From Mammaliicoccus sp. Dog046 (GTDB lineage Bacteria > Bacillota > Bacilli > Staphylococcales > Staphylococcaceae), in contig NZ_CP120131.1 of assembly GCF_034039665.1 (NCBI RefSeq), forward strand, positions 1 to 64,000: DNA of 64,000 nt, in the 5' to 3' direction. The notes under the pieces were generated by a model. The model worked only from the letters and a program-made list of their open reading frames with translations, did no database searches and was not told the DNA's origin. The first letter of the stretch is position 1. Each line of letters begins with the position of its first letter. A program made the position numbers and the translations under genes. Shown in pieces: positions 22,440 through 32,092 of this stretch.

Positions 22440-22468
22440 GTCAGACTGAGGTTAGACAAACGTTAGAC
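22440..22468. promoter_or_regulatory. Three 11-bp-phased GTYAGAC repeats upstream of azlC
   Basis: GTCAGAC (22440), GTTAGAC (22451) and GTTAGAC (22462) are spaced exactly 11 bp apart, so all face the same side of the helix, about 40 bp before azlC. They look like a binding site for a regulator. No protein is assigned. Confidence 0.4.
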
Positions 22469-22507
22469 TTACTTCGTGTGTTCATTTGTTGAATTGGGGG
22501 CGTTGTT

Positions 22508-23218
22508 TTGAAGCGTGATACAACTGTAGGAGGCTCTATGTTCTTACTAGGTGTGAAAGATTGTTTACCTACAATGCTAGGTTATTTTAGTGTTGCTTTA
22601 GCTTTTGGTATTGTTGGTATGTCATCTGGTTTATCTATATTAGAAATCACTTTGTTATCGATTTTTGTATATGCTGGAGCTGCTCAATTTATTATATGTG
22701 CACTTGTAGCTATTCATTCTCCGATATCAGCTATATTTTTAACGATATTCTTTGTGAATTCTCGTATGTTTTTACAGAGCTTAACGCTCTTTCCACCATT
22801 TAAAAATAATTCCCTTATATCGAATATAGGTATTGGGTCATTAGTCACTGATGAATCATTTGGTGTGGCGGTAACAAAATATGCGAAAGATAAGAAATTG
22901 GATCCTATGTGGATGCATGGGCTCAACATATCTGCATATTTAATGTGGATTATTGTTTCTTTGATAGGAGCTTGGATCGGTAATATGATTCCAAATCCAG
23001 AAATGTTTGGTTTAGATTATGCTTTATCAGCGATGTTTATATTTTTATTAATTGCGCAATTTGAATTAATTCGGAAAGATAAAGTGATGTATTATTTGTA
23101 TTTAATAGTACTAACAGTGATTTGCATGTTGTTGTTTACAATTTTTATGCCCACATATATTTCGATATTATTATCTACAATTGTCGCTTCTATCATTGGG
23201 GTGGTGTTTGATAAATGA
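22508..23218 (+). CDS. azlC: AzlC family branched-chain amino acid exporter, large subunit
   Basis: A membrane protein of 236 residues with about seven hydrophobic segments. The AzlC signature lies in GYFSVALAFGIVGMSSG (about 25-41) and AGAAQFIICALV, and the NSRMFLQSL segment follows. It forms a two-component exporter with AzlD. The TTG start at 22508 follows a GGGGG RBS. The gene overlaps azlD by 4 nt. Confidence 0.92.
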   Translation: MKRDTTVGGSMFLLGVKDCLPTMLGYFSVALAFGIVGMSSGLSILEITLLSIFVYAGAAQFIICALVAIHSPISAIFLTIFFVNSRMFLQSLTLFPPFKNNSLISNIGIGSLVTDESFGVAVTKYAKDKKLDPMWMHGLNISAYLMWIIVSLIGAWIGNMIPNPEMFGLDYALSAMFIFLLIAQFELIRKDKVMYYLYLIVLTVICMLLFTIFMPTYISILLSTIVASIIGVVFDK

Positions 23219-23541
23219 GTATTTCAATGTATTTAATCATTATTATCATAGGATGTTTTGCTATTACATGGGTGATTAGAGTAGCACCGTTTATATTATT
23301 AGCTAAATTAGATTTGCCTAACGGTGTGATTAAATGGCTACAGTTTGTGCCTATATGCTTGTTTACAGCACTTATCGTTGAAGGGATGTTAAACAAAGGA
23401 GAAGGATTTGGTTATACATTCAATGTCGAAAGTATAGTTGTTGCTATTCCAACCATTATTATCGCGCTTGTGACAAAGAGTTTAACGATTTCGGTGATAG
23501 CAGGTATGATCGTGATGGCAATGGTTCGTTTATTGATGTGA
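23215..23541 (+). CDS. azlD: AzlD family branched-chain amino acid exporter, small subunit
   Basis: A 108-residue protein with four hydrophobic segments. The AzlD core CFAITWVIRVAPFILLAKL (about 14-32) is present. The ATG overlaps the azlC stop as ATGA, the standard coupled arrangement. The synteny serS/azlCD/metX is shared with S. aureus. Confidence 0.92.
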   Translation: MSISMYLIIIIIGCFAITWVIRVAPFILLAKLDLPNGVIKWLQFVPICLFTALIVEGMLNKGEGFGYTFNVESIVVAIPTIIIALVTKSLTISVIAGMIVMAMVRLLM

Positions 23542-23610
23542 CTTTCATTTGTATACGTATTGAAAGTGCTTTAATTTTCTAGTATTCTTAATATAAATTA
23601 TATAGCAAAG

Positions 23611-23752
23611 CTTATTCAGAGAAGTTGAGGGATTTGGCCCTACGACACTTCAGCAACCGGTCATTTTAGATACGGTGCTACTACCAACGAGTTTACTCGC
23701 ATAATAAGGATGATGAGAACTTCTTACTTCTTTACGAGTAAGAAGTTTTTCT
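23611..23752 (+). ncRNA. SAM-I riboswitch (S-box) of metX
   Basis: The conserved S-box core reads CTTATTCAGAGAAGTTGAGG, then GATTTGGCCCTACGACACTT and CAGCAACCGG. P3 and P4 follow, and a terminator with arms ACTTCTTACT and AGTAAGAAGT and a T run lies at 23719-23751. SAM binding is expected to favour the terminator and shut off metX. Confidence 0.95.
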
Positions 23753-23780
23753 ATTTAAATACAGAGGGGGTTCTAAAGTG

Positions 23781-24749
23781 ATGATTTCTCGAGAGACAGA
23801 TGTAATTGAATTAGGTCGATTTGAAACAGATTCAGGGGAAGTAATAGACAACTTGAAACTTCAATATGAGTATGTAGGTTACAAAGGGCAGCCCCTTGTT
23901 GTCGTTTGTCATGCATTAACTGGTAATCACTTAACATACGGTGATGATGATTCGCCAGGGTGGTGGAGAGAAATTATTGATGGAGGCTATTTATCTATCA
24001 ATGATTATCAATTTATTACTTTTAATGTGATAGGGAGTCCGTATGGGTCTAGTTCGAAACTCAACACGCCTAATTTCCCTGAAAAACTCACAATGAGAGA
24101 TGTATCTAGAGCGAATATATTAGCATTACAACATATGGGGTATGAAAAAATAGACGTTCTGATTGGCGGCTCTTTAGGTGGTATGCAAACGTTGGAAATG
24201 TTATATGACGGTTCTCTCACAGTAAAAAAGGCGGTCATCTTAGCAGCAACAGAGAAGACGTCTTCGTATAGCAGAGCGTTTAACGAAATTGCGAGACAAG
24301 TGATACATATGAATGGGCAGGACGGTTTGAGTATCGCTAGACAGCTCGGTTTCTTAACATATCGTTCGAGTAAAGATTATGAATCAAGGTTTACAGCAGA
24401 TGAAGTTGTCAGTTATCAAAAATATCAAGGCAACAAATTTAAAGATGTCTTTAATAAGGATTGTTATTTAACATTATTAGATGTCTTAGATAGTCATGAT
24501 ATATTTAAAGGAAGAGATGATGTTGAAACGCGATTGAATAATCTTGAAACGAAAGTATTAACTTTAGGATTTGCAGATGACTTATTATATCCAGATGATC
24601 AAGTAAGAGCTTTAGGACGATTCTTTAAATATCATCGTCATTTCTATGTACCAGATAATGTTGGACATGACGGTTTCTTGTTGAACTTTGGAGATTGGGC
24701 ACCAAATGTTTATCATTTCTTAAAGTTACATAAATTTAAAGCGCGTTAA
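23781..24749 (+). CDS. metX: Homoserine O-acetyltransferase
   Basis: An alpha/beta hydrolase-fold acyltransferase that activates homoserine for methionine synthesis. The nucleophile elbow is GGSLGGMQ (Ser about 141). The oxyanion region CHALTGNHLTYGDD lies near residue 50, and the C-terminal HDGFLLNFGDW supplies the catalytic His. Length is about 322, with start ATG 23781 (an adjacent in-frame GTG is possible) behind AGAGGGGG. The upstream SAM riboswitch supports a methionine-pathway role. Acetyl versus succinyl specificity is not decided here. Confidence 0.92.
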   Translation: MISRETDVIELGRFETDSGEVIDNLKLQYEYVGYKGQPLVVVCHALTGNHLTYGDDDSPGWWREIIDGGYLSINDYQFITFNVIGSPYGSSSKLNTPNFPEKLTMRDVSRANILALQHMGYEKIDVLIGGSLGGMQTLEMLYDGSLTVKKAVILAATEKTSSYSRAFNEIARQVIHMNGQDGLSIARQLGFLTYRSSKDYESRFTADEVVSYQKYQGNKFKDVFNKDCYLTLLDVLDSHDIFKGRDDVETRLNNLETKVLTLGFADDLLYPDDQVRALGRFFKYHRHFYVPDNVGHDGFLLNFGDWAPNVYHFLKLHKFKAR

Positions 24750-24837
24750 CGCATAAAGAAGGCACCTATATTGTTTTAAAGGATAAATATCTGTAAAATA
24801 GAGAAAGATGTTTAAAATAGATTGGGAAGTGAAAAAT

Positions 24838-25746
24838 TTGTCTTTTAAAGTCGATATAAGAGCGACAGTAATAGCAACATTATTATTAGTGTTAAGTGTT
24901 GGCATTATGCATGTTGTACCAACCTTAGCAATCATTATATTACCTTTCATTACAATACCGGGAACAATACTATGGTACCGTTCGAAACCATCGTTTTTCG
25001 TAGCAGTAGTGATAACGTTATGTGCAACAGTGTTATTAGGGAATGTTTATTTATTAACAACAATGACACTGATTATATTTATGAGTGTATTTGTAGGTCA
25101 ATTATTGATTGAACGTACATCAAAAGAACGTACATTATACTTAGTAACAACATTTATGAGTATTTTAACAATTTGTAGTGTGCTCATTTTGCAAGTTACA
25201 GGCCATTTACAAACAACAACTAAATTATTCAGTCAATTACAAGATGGTGTTTCTTCACAAATACAAATGAGTGGCATGGTAATGCCTGAATATGAAGCGG
25301 CATTACAACAAGTAGTTAATTTTATGCAAGTTATCGTTCCAGGATTTATCGTAATAAGTATCTTACTATTTGTGTTGGTTAATCTACTTGTAACATTTCC
25401 GATATTGAGAAAGTTTAAAGTAGTGACACCAGTATTTAGACCATTATTTATGTGGCAAATCAATCGTAGTGTGGCAACAATTTTTGTCCTTGCTATACTT
25501 GCAGGTTTCTTCGTAAAGGAAGAGAATGTAGTGGCATATGGCATAGTCATTAACTTACAATTTGTGTTAGAATGGGTTATATTTATCCAAGCATTATCGT
25601 TATTCCATTTATATGTCAAAGTTAAAAAATTACCTGTCGTTGTTGGAATATTAATTTTTGTTTTTGCCTTTATCTTTAATAAGTATGCTTACTTGTTTGG
25701 CTTGATGGATATTTGGTTTAATTTAAAACAACGCATAAAAAAGTAA
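24838..25746 (+). CDS. yybS: YybS family membrane protein (DUF2232)
   Basis: A polytopic membrane protein of about 302 residues with eight or so hydrophobic segments and no known activity. It sits just ahead of gdpP and rplI, the conserved Bacillus/Staphylococcus order. TTG at 24838 (MSFKVDI) is the likely start, with GGGAAGTG at suitable distance; the upstream in-frame ATG at 24808 lacks a good RBS. It is 14 nt from gdpP, so probably one operon. Confidence 0.85.
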   Translation: MSFKVDIRATVIATLLLVLSVGIMHVVPTLAIIILPFITIPGTILWYRSKPSFFVAVVITLCATVLLGNVYLLTTMTLIIFMSVFVGQLLIERTSKERTLYLVTTFMSILTICSVLILQVTGHLQTTTKLFSQLQDGVSSQIQMSGMVMPEYEAALQQVVNFMQVIVPGFIVISILLFVLVNLLVTFPILRKFKVVTPVFRPLFMWQINRSVATIFVLAILAGFFVKEENVVAYGIVINLQFVLEWVIFIQALSLFHLYVKVKKLPVVVGILIFVFAFIFNKYAYLFGLMDIWFNLKQRIKK

Positions 25747-25760
25747 ATTGAGGTGAGTTT

Positions 25761-27725
25761 ATGAACCGTCAATCAGTTAAAAAAGCCCTAATATTACCTT
25801 ACATAATTGTGATGATATTAGCTTTAGTGCTATTAGTTTTTAGTTTTTTTAACTCAATATATTGGGCGATTATTTCGACGGTTGTTACGATCATACTAAT
25901 AGCTGGAAGTATATTTTTTATTAGAAGCAGTTTCGCTAAATTAGATTTATACATCGGGAGTTTAGCCGGAAGAATTACAAAGAGTAAAACGAGTGCAGTC
26001 AGTGATTTGCCAATTGGTGTTATCTTACTTGATAAGAAAAATCGCATCGAATGGATTAATAACTTCATGAGTAAACGTCTAGAACGTGAAGTACTAGATG
26101 AACCAATCAATGAAATATTTCCTAATATTTTAAAAAGATTAGAAAATACAGCAGAAGTTGAAGTAGATGAAGACGCATATAAATATAAAGTCACATATAC
26201 AGAAAATGAAAATTCTATCTATTTCTTTGATATTACTGAATCATCACGTGTATATGGATTATACGAGAACGAGAAACCAATCATTGCGACAATTTTCTTA
26301 GATAATTATGATGAAATTACGCAGAATATGAATGATTCTCAACGTTCAGAGATTAATAGTGTCATCACAACAGTTATAGACGATTGGTCAACACGTTATG
26401 AATTATTCATTAAACGATATAGTTCAGATCAGTTTATCGCACTTTTAAATAAGCGTATATTAGATGATATAGAAACATTGAAATTTAATTTATTAGATGA
26501 TTTACGTGATAAAACACATGATATTGGAAACCAATTAACATTGAGTATCGGTATTGGTGAAGGTAGTGAGAACTTAATTGAATTAGGTGAGCTATCACAA
26601 TCCAGTTTAGACTTAGCGCTCGGTCGTGGGGGAGACCAAGTAGCCATTAAGAACAGTAACGGTAATGTTAGATTCTATGGTGGTAAGACGGACCCAATGG
26701 AGAAACGTACAAGAGTACGTGCTCGTGTCATCTCTCATGCGCTTAGAGATATCTTAATTGAAGGTGATAAAGTCATCATTATGGGGCATAAATCACCGGA
26801 TATGGATGCGATTGGTGCAGCGATTGGTGTATCACGTATCGCTAAAATGAATAATTTAGAATCTTACATTGTTCTCAATGATTCAGATATCGATAGTACA
26901 TTAGAGCGTGTGATGTCAGAGATAGATGAGAAACCAGATCTTAAAGAAAGATTTATTTCATCAGAAGAAGCATGGCATGAAATGACACCACGTACGACAC
27001 TCGTAGTTGTAGATACACATAAACCAGAGCTTGTTATTGATGAGAACTTATTGAATAAGGCGAATAGAAAGGTTGTCATTGACCACCATAGACGAGGAGA
27101 AAGTATTATTTCAAGCCCATTACTTGTTTACATGGAACCTTATGCAAGTTCAACTGCAGAGTTAGTTACAGAATTACTAGAATATCAACCGACAGAACAT
27201 CGATTAACAAGAATAGAATCAACAATCATGCTTGCGGGTATTATTGTTGATACACGTAATTTCACGTTAAGAACAGGCTCGAGAACATTTGATGCGGCCA
27301 GCTTTTTAAGAAGTCATGGTGCAGATACGATTCTTTGCCAACATTTCTTAAAAGATGACATAGATACGTATATTAAACGTTCAGATTTAATTAAGACGGT
27401 TAAACTGTTCCACGGTGGTGTTGCTATCGCACATGGAGAAGATCGCGAAGTTTATCATCCGGTCACTGTTGCCCAAGCAGCAGACGAATTGCTTGGCTTA
27501 GAAGGCGTTGAGGCGTCATATGTAGTGGCGCGACGTTCAGAAGACGCGATTGGCATTTCCGCGCGTTCATTAGGAGAAGTCAATGTACAATTAACAATGG
27601 AAGCATTAGGTGGTGGCGGACACTTATCAAATGCTGCTACACAAATTAAAAATACATCCGTAGAAAAAGCAATCGAAGAATTAATCAAGGTTGTTGAATC
27701 AGATGAAAAAGGAGTGGAAGAATAA
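25761..27725 (+). CDS. gdpP: Cyclic-di-AMP phosphodiesterase GdpP
   Basis: Hydrolyses c-di-AMP to pApA and thereby affects cell-wall and osmotic homeostasis. The 654-residue protein has two N-terminal membrane helices (about 10-55), a PAS-like domain, a degenerate GGDEF domain (no intact GGDEF motif) and a DHH/DHHA1 catalytic unit. [13 protein letters not shown] and DHHRRGE supply metal ligands, and [10 protein letters not shown] marks DHHA1. It is full length, so none of the gdpP truncations associated with beta-lactam tolerance is present. It overlaps rplI by one base (TAATG). Confidence 0.95.
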   Translation: MNRQSVKKALILPYIIVMILALVLLVFSFFNSIYWAIISTVVTIILIAGSIFFIRSSFAKLDLYIGSLAGRITKSKTSAVSDLPIGVILLDKKNRIEWINNFMSKRLEREVLDEPINEIFPNILKRLENTAEVEVDEDAYKYKVTYTENENSIYFFDITESSRVYGLYENEKPIIATIFLDNYDEITQNMNDSQRSEINSVITTVIDDWSTRYELFIKRYSSDQFIALLNKRILDDIETLKFNLLDDLRDKTHDIGNQLTLSIGIGEGSENLIELGELSQSSLDLALGRGGDQVAIKNSNGNVRFYGGKTDPMEKRTRVRARVISHALRDILIEGDKVIIMGHKSPDMDAIGAAIGVSRIAKMNNLESYIVLNDSDIDSTLERVMSEIDEKPDLKERFISSEEAWHEMTPRTTLVVVDTHKPELVIDENLLNKANRKVVIDHHRRGESIISSPLLVYMEPYASSTAELVTELLEYQPTEHRLTRIESTIMLAGIIVDTRNFTLRTGSRTFDAASFLRSHGADTILCQHFLKDDIDTYIKRSDLIKTVKLFHGGVAIAHGEDREVYHPVTVAQAADELLGLEGVEASYVVARRSEDAIGISARSLGEVNVQLTMEALGGGGHLSNAATQIKNTSVEKAIEELIKVVESDEKGVEE

Positions 27726-28171
27726 TGAAAGTTATTTTCACACAAGATGTTAAAGGTAAAGGTAAAAAAGGCGAAGTAAAAGACGTGCCAATCGGTTACG
27801 GTCAAAACTACTTAATCAAAAATAATTACGCTGTTGAAGCAACACCAGGTAATTTAAAACAATTACAACAACAAAACAAACGACAAGAAGAATTAAAACA
27901 ACAAGAAATAGATGATGCAAAAGCTTTAGCAGAAAAATTAAAAGAATTAGAAGTTAAAATTTCAGCTAAAACTGGTGAAGGTGGTAAATTATTTGGTTCA
28001 GTAAGTACGAAGCAAATTACACAAGCACTAGAGAAACAGCACCAAATTAAAGTTGATAAACGTAAAATGGACTTACCGAATGGTATTCATAGTTTAGGTT
28101 ATACAAATGTTCCAATTAAACTTCATAATAAAGTTTCAGGTACACTTAAAGTACATGTTGTTGAAGCTTAA
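27725..28171 (+). CDS. rplI: 50S ribosomal protein L9
   Basis: A 148-residue ribosomal protein. The N-terminal domain [19 protein letters not shown] and the GYGQNYLI loop, the long central helix (about 40-75) and the C-terminal domain are typical. The start codon overlaps the gdpP stop. Confidence 0.97.
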   Translation: MKVIFTQDVKGKGKKGEVKDVPIGYGQNYLIKNNYAVEATPGNLKQLQQQNKRQEELKQQEIDDAKALAEKLKELEVKISAKTGEGGKLFGSVSTKQITQALEKQHQIKVDKRKMDLPNGIHSLGYTNVPIKLHNKVSGTLKVHVVEA

Positions 28172-28183
28172 GTGATTCATTAA

Positions 28184-28355
28184 AAGTGGCTGGGATATAA
28201 TGTAATGTCTCAGTCATTTTTAACATCTTGGCAGTAGATGACTGAGTTGAAATTGCACTTGTATCAAGCTTTTTTCAACTCTAGTCATCTTTGCCGGGGC
28301 GGGACCACGAAATCTTTTTTATATAAATTAGATTTCTGTCCCGCTCCCTATTTTT
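28184..28355. repeat. Dispersed intergenic repeat, copy B (inverted relative to copy A)
   Basis: The reverse complement of this stretch matches 6468-6640 almost throughout, including GGGAGCGGGACAGAAATCTA and the TTGATACAAG segment. It lies between rplI and dnaB and contains the same three hairpins. It probably also serves as the rplI terminator. Confidence 0.8.
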
Positions 28356-28400
28356 ATGCGTTATAATAAAAAATATTAAACACGGAAAGGAGTAATCAGT

Positions 28401-29810
28401 ATGGATGGTATGGATAATATGATGAACGCGAGACAAATGCCACATAGTATTGAGGCTGAACAATCTGTTATCGGTGCAATCTTAATTGATCCTGAACTGA
28501 TTAACTCAACAGGGGAGACATTAATCCCTGAAGCTTTCTATCGCGCTAGCCATCAACATATATTTAGAGCAATGTTGATGTTGAATGAACAGAACAAGGA
28601 AATTGATTCGGTTACATTGATGGATGAGTTATCAGCTGAATCTTTATTAGAAGAAGCGGGTGGACCGGTTTATTTAGCTGAATTAGCGAATAACGTACCG
28701 ACTACTAGAAACATTCACTTCTACATAGATATTGTATTTAAACATGCAGTGAAGCGACAATTGATTCATGTAGCAGATAGTATCGCTGAAGATGGGTATA
28801 ATCCAGAACTCGATTTAGAATCGTTATTAGGTGATGCAGAGAAACGAATATTGGAAATATCAGCATCACGAGGTACGGAAGGCTTCAAAGATATTAAAGA
28901 TGTCTTAAGTATCGTATTTGATAACGCTGAACAATTAGACCAAAATAGTGGGCAAACACCTGGTATACCAACAGGATATAGAGATTTAGACCAAATGACA
29001 GCGGGATTTAATCGTAATGATTTAATCATTATTGCGGCACGTCCTTCGGTAGGTAAGACTGCCTTCGCATTAAATATTGCCCAACAAGTAGCGACACATC
29101 AAGATTTATATTCAGTCGGCATCTTCTCGCTTGAGATGGGTGCAGACCAATTAGCTACACGTATGATTTGTAGTACAGGCAATGTTGATTCAAACCGATT
29201 ACGTACAGGGTCGATGACAGAAGAAGATTGGAGTAGGTTTACGGTTGCAGTAGGTAAACTCTCTCGTACGAAGATATTTATAGACGATACACCAGGAATA
29301 CGTATTACAGATATACGTGCAAAATGTAGAAGACTAAAACAAGAACACGGTTTAGATATGATCGTAATAGACTATCTTCAATTGATACAAGGTAGTGGAT
29401 CTCGTAGTTCGGATAATAGACAACAAGAAGTATCAGAAATTTCTAGAATGTTGAAAGCCATCGCAAGAGAGCTTGAATGTCCGGTTATTGCACTGAGTCA
29501 GTTATCACGTGGTGTTGAACAAAGACAAGATAAGCGACCAATGATGAGTGATATCCGTGAATCTGGTTCGATCGAGCAAGATGCGGATATTGTAGCGTTC
29601 TTATATCGAGATGATTACTATGATCGTGGTGGCGAAGACGAAGATGGTGAATCAACGGATGCCGGTGCGCAAGATGAAAATGGTGAAATTGAAATTATCA
29701 TAGCAAAACAACGTAACGGCCCAACTGGTACCGTTAAACTTCATTTCATGAAACAATATAATAAATTTACAGACATCGATTATCAGCATGCTGGTATGGA
29801 ATTCGGATAA
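28401..29810 (+). CDS. dnaB: Replicative DNA helicase DnaB
   Basis: The hexameric helicase of the replication fork (called DnaC in Bacillus). It is 469 residues long. The N-terminal collar domain is followed by the RecA-like domain with Walker A ARPSVGKTAFALN (about 213-225), Walker B MIVIDYLQLIQ and the DIRESGSIEQDADIV motif. An acidic insertion EDEDGESTDAGAQDENGE lies near residue 420. RBS is GGAAAGGAG. It is followed by a long hairpin and then purA. Confidence 0.97.
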   Translation: MDGMDNMMNARQMPHSIEAEQSVIGAILIDPELINSTGETLIPEAFYRASHQHIFRAMLMLNEQNKEIDSVTLMDELSAESLLEEAGGPVYLAELANNVPTTRNIHFYIDIVFKHAVKRQLIHVADSIAEDGYNPELDLESLLGDAEKRILEISASRGTEGFKDIKDVLSIVFDNAEQLDQNSGQTPGIPTGYRDLDQMTAGFNRNDLIIIAARPSVGKTAFALNIAQQVATHQDLYSVGIFSLEMGADQLATRMICSTGNVDSNRLRTGSMTEEDWSRFTVAVGKLSRTKIFIDDTPGIRITDIRAKCRRLKQEHGLDMIVIDYLQLIQGSGSRSSDNRQQEVSEISRMLKAIARELECPVIALSQLSRGVEQRQDKRPMMSDIRESGSIEQDADIVAFLYRDDYYDRGGEDEDGESTDAGAQDENGEIEIIIAKQRNGPTGTVKLHFMKQYNKFTDIDYQHAGMEFG

Positions 29811-29824
29811 AAAAGTTTTTAAGG

Positions 29825-29880
29825 CAAAACACGTACCTTTTTATAGTTAACTATATAAATGTACGTGTTTTGTTTTGTGA
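29825..29880. terminator. Hairpin/terminator after dnaB
   Basis: AAAACACGTAC (29826-29836) pairs with GTACGTGTTTT (29861-29871), followed by GTTTTGTG. The loop between the arms contains a second dyad, TATAGTTAACTATA. The rest of the 29811-30094 interval shows no gene. Confidence 0.7.
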
Positions 29881-30094
29881 AAAGCGACTTTATTATAATT
29901 ATGTTTGTGTTTTTAAATATGAAGATTATGATTAAAACCCTTTTAAATACTGTGGTTAAGGTATTTGCGAGACATAATCGTCTGAATATTAGTGTAAATA
30001 AACACAAGTGATTAATGTTCGTTTTTAGTTTGCAATTTAGTAATAGGACTGATAGAATACTTAATGGTTAATGAGAAAAAGCGGAGGTGCTCAC

Positions 30095-31381
30095 ATGTCA
30101 TCAATCGTAGTAGTTGGGACGCAATGGGGAGACGAAGGTAAAGGTAAAATTACAGATTTCTTAGCAGAGGATGCAAATGTTATTGCACGTTTTTCAGGCG
30201 GTAATAACGCAGGTCATACAATCAAGTTTGATGGAGAAACGTATAAATTACACTTAGTACCATCAGGTATTTTTTATAAAGAAAAATCAAGTGTCATCGG
30301 TAACGGTGTTGTAGTTGATCCAGTAGCTTTATTAAAAGAATTAGACGGATTAAACGAACGCGGTGTTGCAACAGACAACTTGAAAATTTCTAACCGTGCG
30401 CAAGTCATCTTGCCATATCATTTAAAACAAGATGAATTAGAAGAAGAAAAACGCGGTGACAATAAAATTGGTACAACGAAAAAAGGTATCGGTCCAGCTT
30501 ATGTAGACAAAGCACAACGTATTGGTATCCGTATGGCGGATTTATTAGATAAAGAAACTTTTGAAAAACGTTTAAAAGAAAATCTTGAATATAAAAATGA
30601 ATTATTTGAAAAAATGTTTAACGCAGAAGGATTCACTTTTGAAGAAATCTTTGAAACATATTACGCTGCAGGTCAACGTTTGAAAGACTATGTGACTGAT
30701 ACAGCTAAATTGTTAGATGATGCTTTTGTTAATGACGAAAAAGTATTATTCGAAGGTGCTCAAGGCGTTATGTTAGATATTGACCACGGTACATATCCAT
30801 TTGTTACATCAAGTAACCCAATTGCTGGTAATGTAACAGTTGGTGGAGGCGTAGGTCCAACTTACGTATCTAAAGTTATTGGTGTATGTAAAGCTTATAC
30901 ATCACGTGTAGGAGACGGTCCATTCCCAACAGAATTGTTCGATGAAGACGGTCATCATATCCGTGAAGTTGGTAAAGAGTACGGAACAACAACAGGACGT
31001 CCACGTCGTGTAGGTTGGTTTGACTCAGTAGTTTTACGTCACTCACGTCGTGTAAGTGGTATTACAGATTTATCAATCAACTCAATCGATGTACTTACAG
31101 GCTTAGATACAGTGAAAATCTGTACAGCTTATGAAATTGATGGCGTTGAAATTACAGAATACCCAGCAAACTTAAATGAATTAGAACGTTGTAAACCAAT
31201 CTTTGAAGAATTACCAGGTTGGGAAGAAGATATTACAGGATGTCGTTCATTAGATGAACTTCCAGATAACGCACGTCGTTATTTAGAACGCATTTCTGAA
31301 TTATGTAATGTAAACATTTCAATCTTCTCAGTAGGTCCAGATAGAAATCAAACAAATCTATTAACAGATTTATGGAAATAA
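30095..31381 (+). CDS. purA: Adenylosuccinate synthetase
   Basis: Converts IMP, aspartate and GTP to adenylosuccinate, the first step to AMP. The 428-residue length is standard when started at ATG 30095, which has GGAGGTG just upstream; the open frame extends 8 codons further without a good RBS. Motifs are [14 protein letters not shown] (P-loop), [10 protein letters not shown] and [20 protein letters not shown]. It is monocistronic with a strong terminator. Confidence 0.97.
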   Translation: MSSIVVVGTQWGDEGKGKITDFLAEDANVIARFSGGNNAGHTIKFDGETYKLHLVPSGIFYKEKSSVIGNGVVVDPVALLKELDGLNERGVATDNLKISNRAQVILPYHLKQDELEEEKRGDNKIGTTKKGIGPAYVDKAQRIGIRMADLLDKETFEKRLKENLEYKNELFEKMFNAEGFTFEEIFETYYAAGQRLKDYVTDTAKLLDDAFVNDEKVLFEGAQGVMLDIDHGTYPFVTSSNPIAGNVTVGGGVGPTYVSKVIGVCKAYTSRVGDGPFPTELFDEDGHHIREVGKEYGTTTGRPRRVGWFDSVVLRHSRRVSGITDLSINSIDVLTGLDTVKICTAYEIDGVEITEYPANLNELERCKPIFEELPGWEEDITGCRSLDELPDNARRYLERISELCNVNISIFSVGPDRNQTNLLTDLWK

Positions 31382-31390
31382 TATAGATTG

Positions 31391-31427
31391 AAAAGAGGCT
31401 AGGACGTATTTGTCCTAGTCTCTTTTT
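31391..31427 (+). terminator. Terminator after purA
   Basis: AAAAGAGGCTAGGAC and GTCCTAGTCTCTTTTT form a long stem around GTATTT. Confidence 0.92.
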
Positions 31428-31475
31428 GTATTTGGATATTGGGATGATGTTGGTAGTGTTGGTTATTGCTAGTGT

Positions 31476-31985
31476 TAGAGCCGAGATATCGTGCGATTGG
31501 GTGTTAAACGCACGAAGAGTTGGGGTATAGAGCCGAGATATCGTGCGATTAGGTATGAAACGCACGAAGACTTTGGGGTTAGAGCTGAGATATCGTGCGA
31601 TTGGATATGAAACGCACGAAGAGTTAAGGGTTAGAGCCGAGATATCGTGCGATTGGGTATGAAACGCACGAAGAGTTTGGAGATAGAGCCGAGATATCGT
31701 GCGATTAGGTATGAATCGCACGAAGAGTTGGGGTATAGAGCTGAGATATCGTGCGATTAGGTGTTAAACGCACGAAGAGTTTGGAGATAGAGCTGAGATA
31801 TCGTGCGATTAGGTATGAAACGCACGAAGAGTTAAGGGTTAGAGCTGAGATATCGTGCGATTGGGTGTGAATCGCACGAAGAGTTGGGGTATAGAGCCGA
31901 GATATCGTGCGATTAGGTGTTAAACGCACGAAGAGTTAAGGGTTAGAGCTGAGATATCGTGCGATTAGGTATGAAACGCACGATA
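31476..31985. repeat. Ten tandem copies of a 52-bp hairpin-forming repeat
   Basis: Units begin every 52 bp exactly (31476, 31528, 31580 ... 31944) with TAGAGC[CT]GAGATATCGTG. Each unit holds an inverted repeat TCGTGCG...CGCACGA around a 10-13 nt loop, so the array can form ten consecutive hairpins. Units differ in the loop (GGTATGAA, GGTGTTAA, GGATATGAA) and in the last 10 bases, which come in three recurring versions. The last unit carries the extended right arm CGCACGATATATC. Open frames across it on the minus strand are by-products of the repeat. Confidence 0.95.
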
Positions 31986-32008
31986 TATCCCAACTTAAAA
32001 CTAAAAAA

Positions 32009-32082
32009 GCATAACAACTTATCATTTTTTAGACTTCCTTCGCTTGAGGAGTCTTAATTATGAAATCATAAGTTGTTATGCA
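32009..32082. terminator. Nested hairpin downstream of the yitT-like gene
   Basis: The outer arms GCATAACAACTTAT and ATAAGTTGTTATGC enclose an inner stem AGACTTCCT / AGGAGTCT. It sits between the repeat array and the 3' end of the minus-strand yitT-like gene. It could end that transcript (T-rich stretch on the minus strand). Confidence 0.6.
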
Positions 32083-32092
32083 TCAATGGTTG

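Noticed and set aside
25761..27725. Truncated gdpP linked to beta-lactam tolerance
   Set aside because: The gene is full length with intact DHH and DHHA1 motifs.
31233..31929. Minus-strand open frames of 162 and 74 residues
   Set aside because: They are translations of the 52-bp repeats and part of purA antisense, with no RBS and repeated low-information sequence.
31476..31985. Possible CRISPR array
   Set aside because: Units are contiguous 52-bp repeats with no unique spacers, and no cas genes are nearby.
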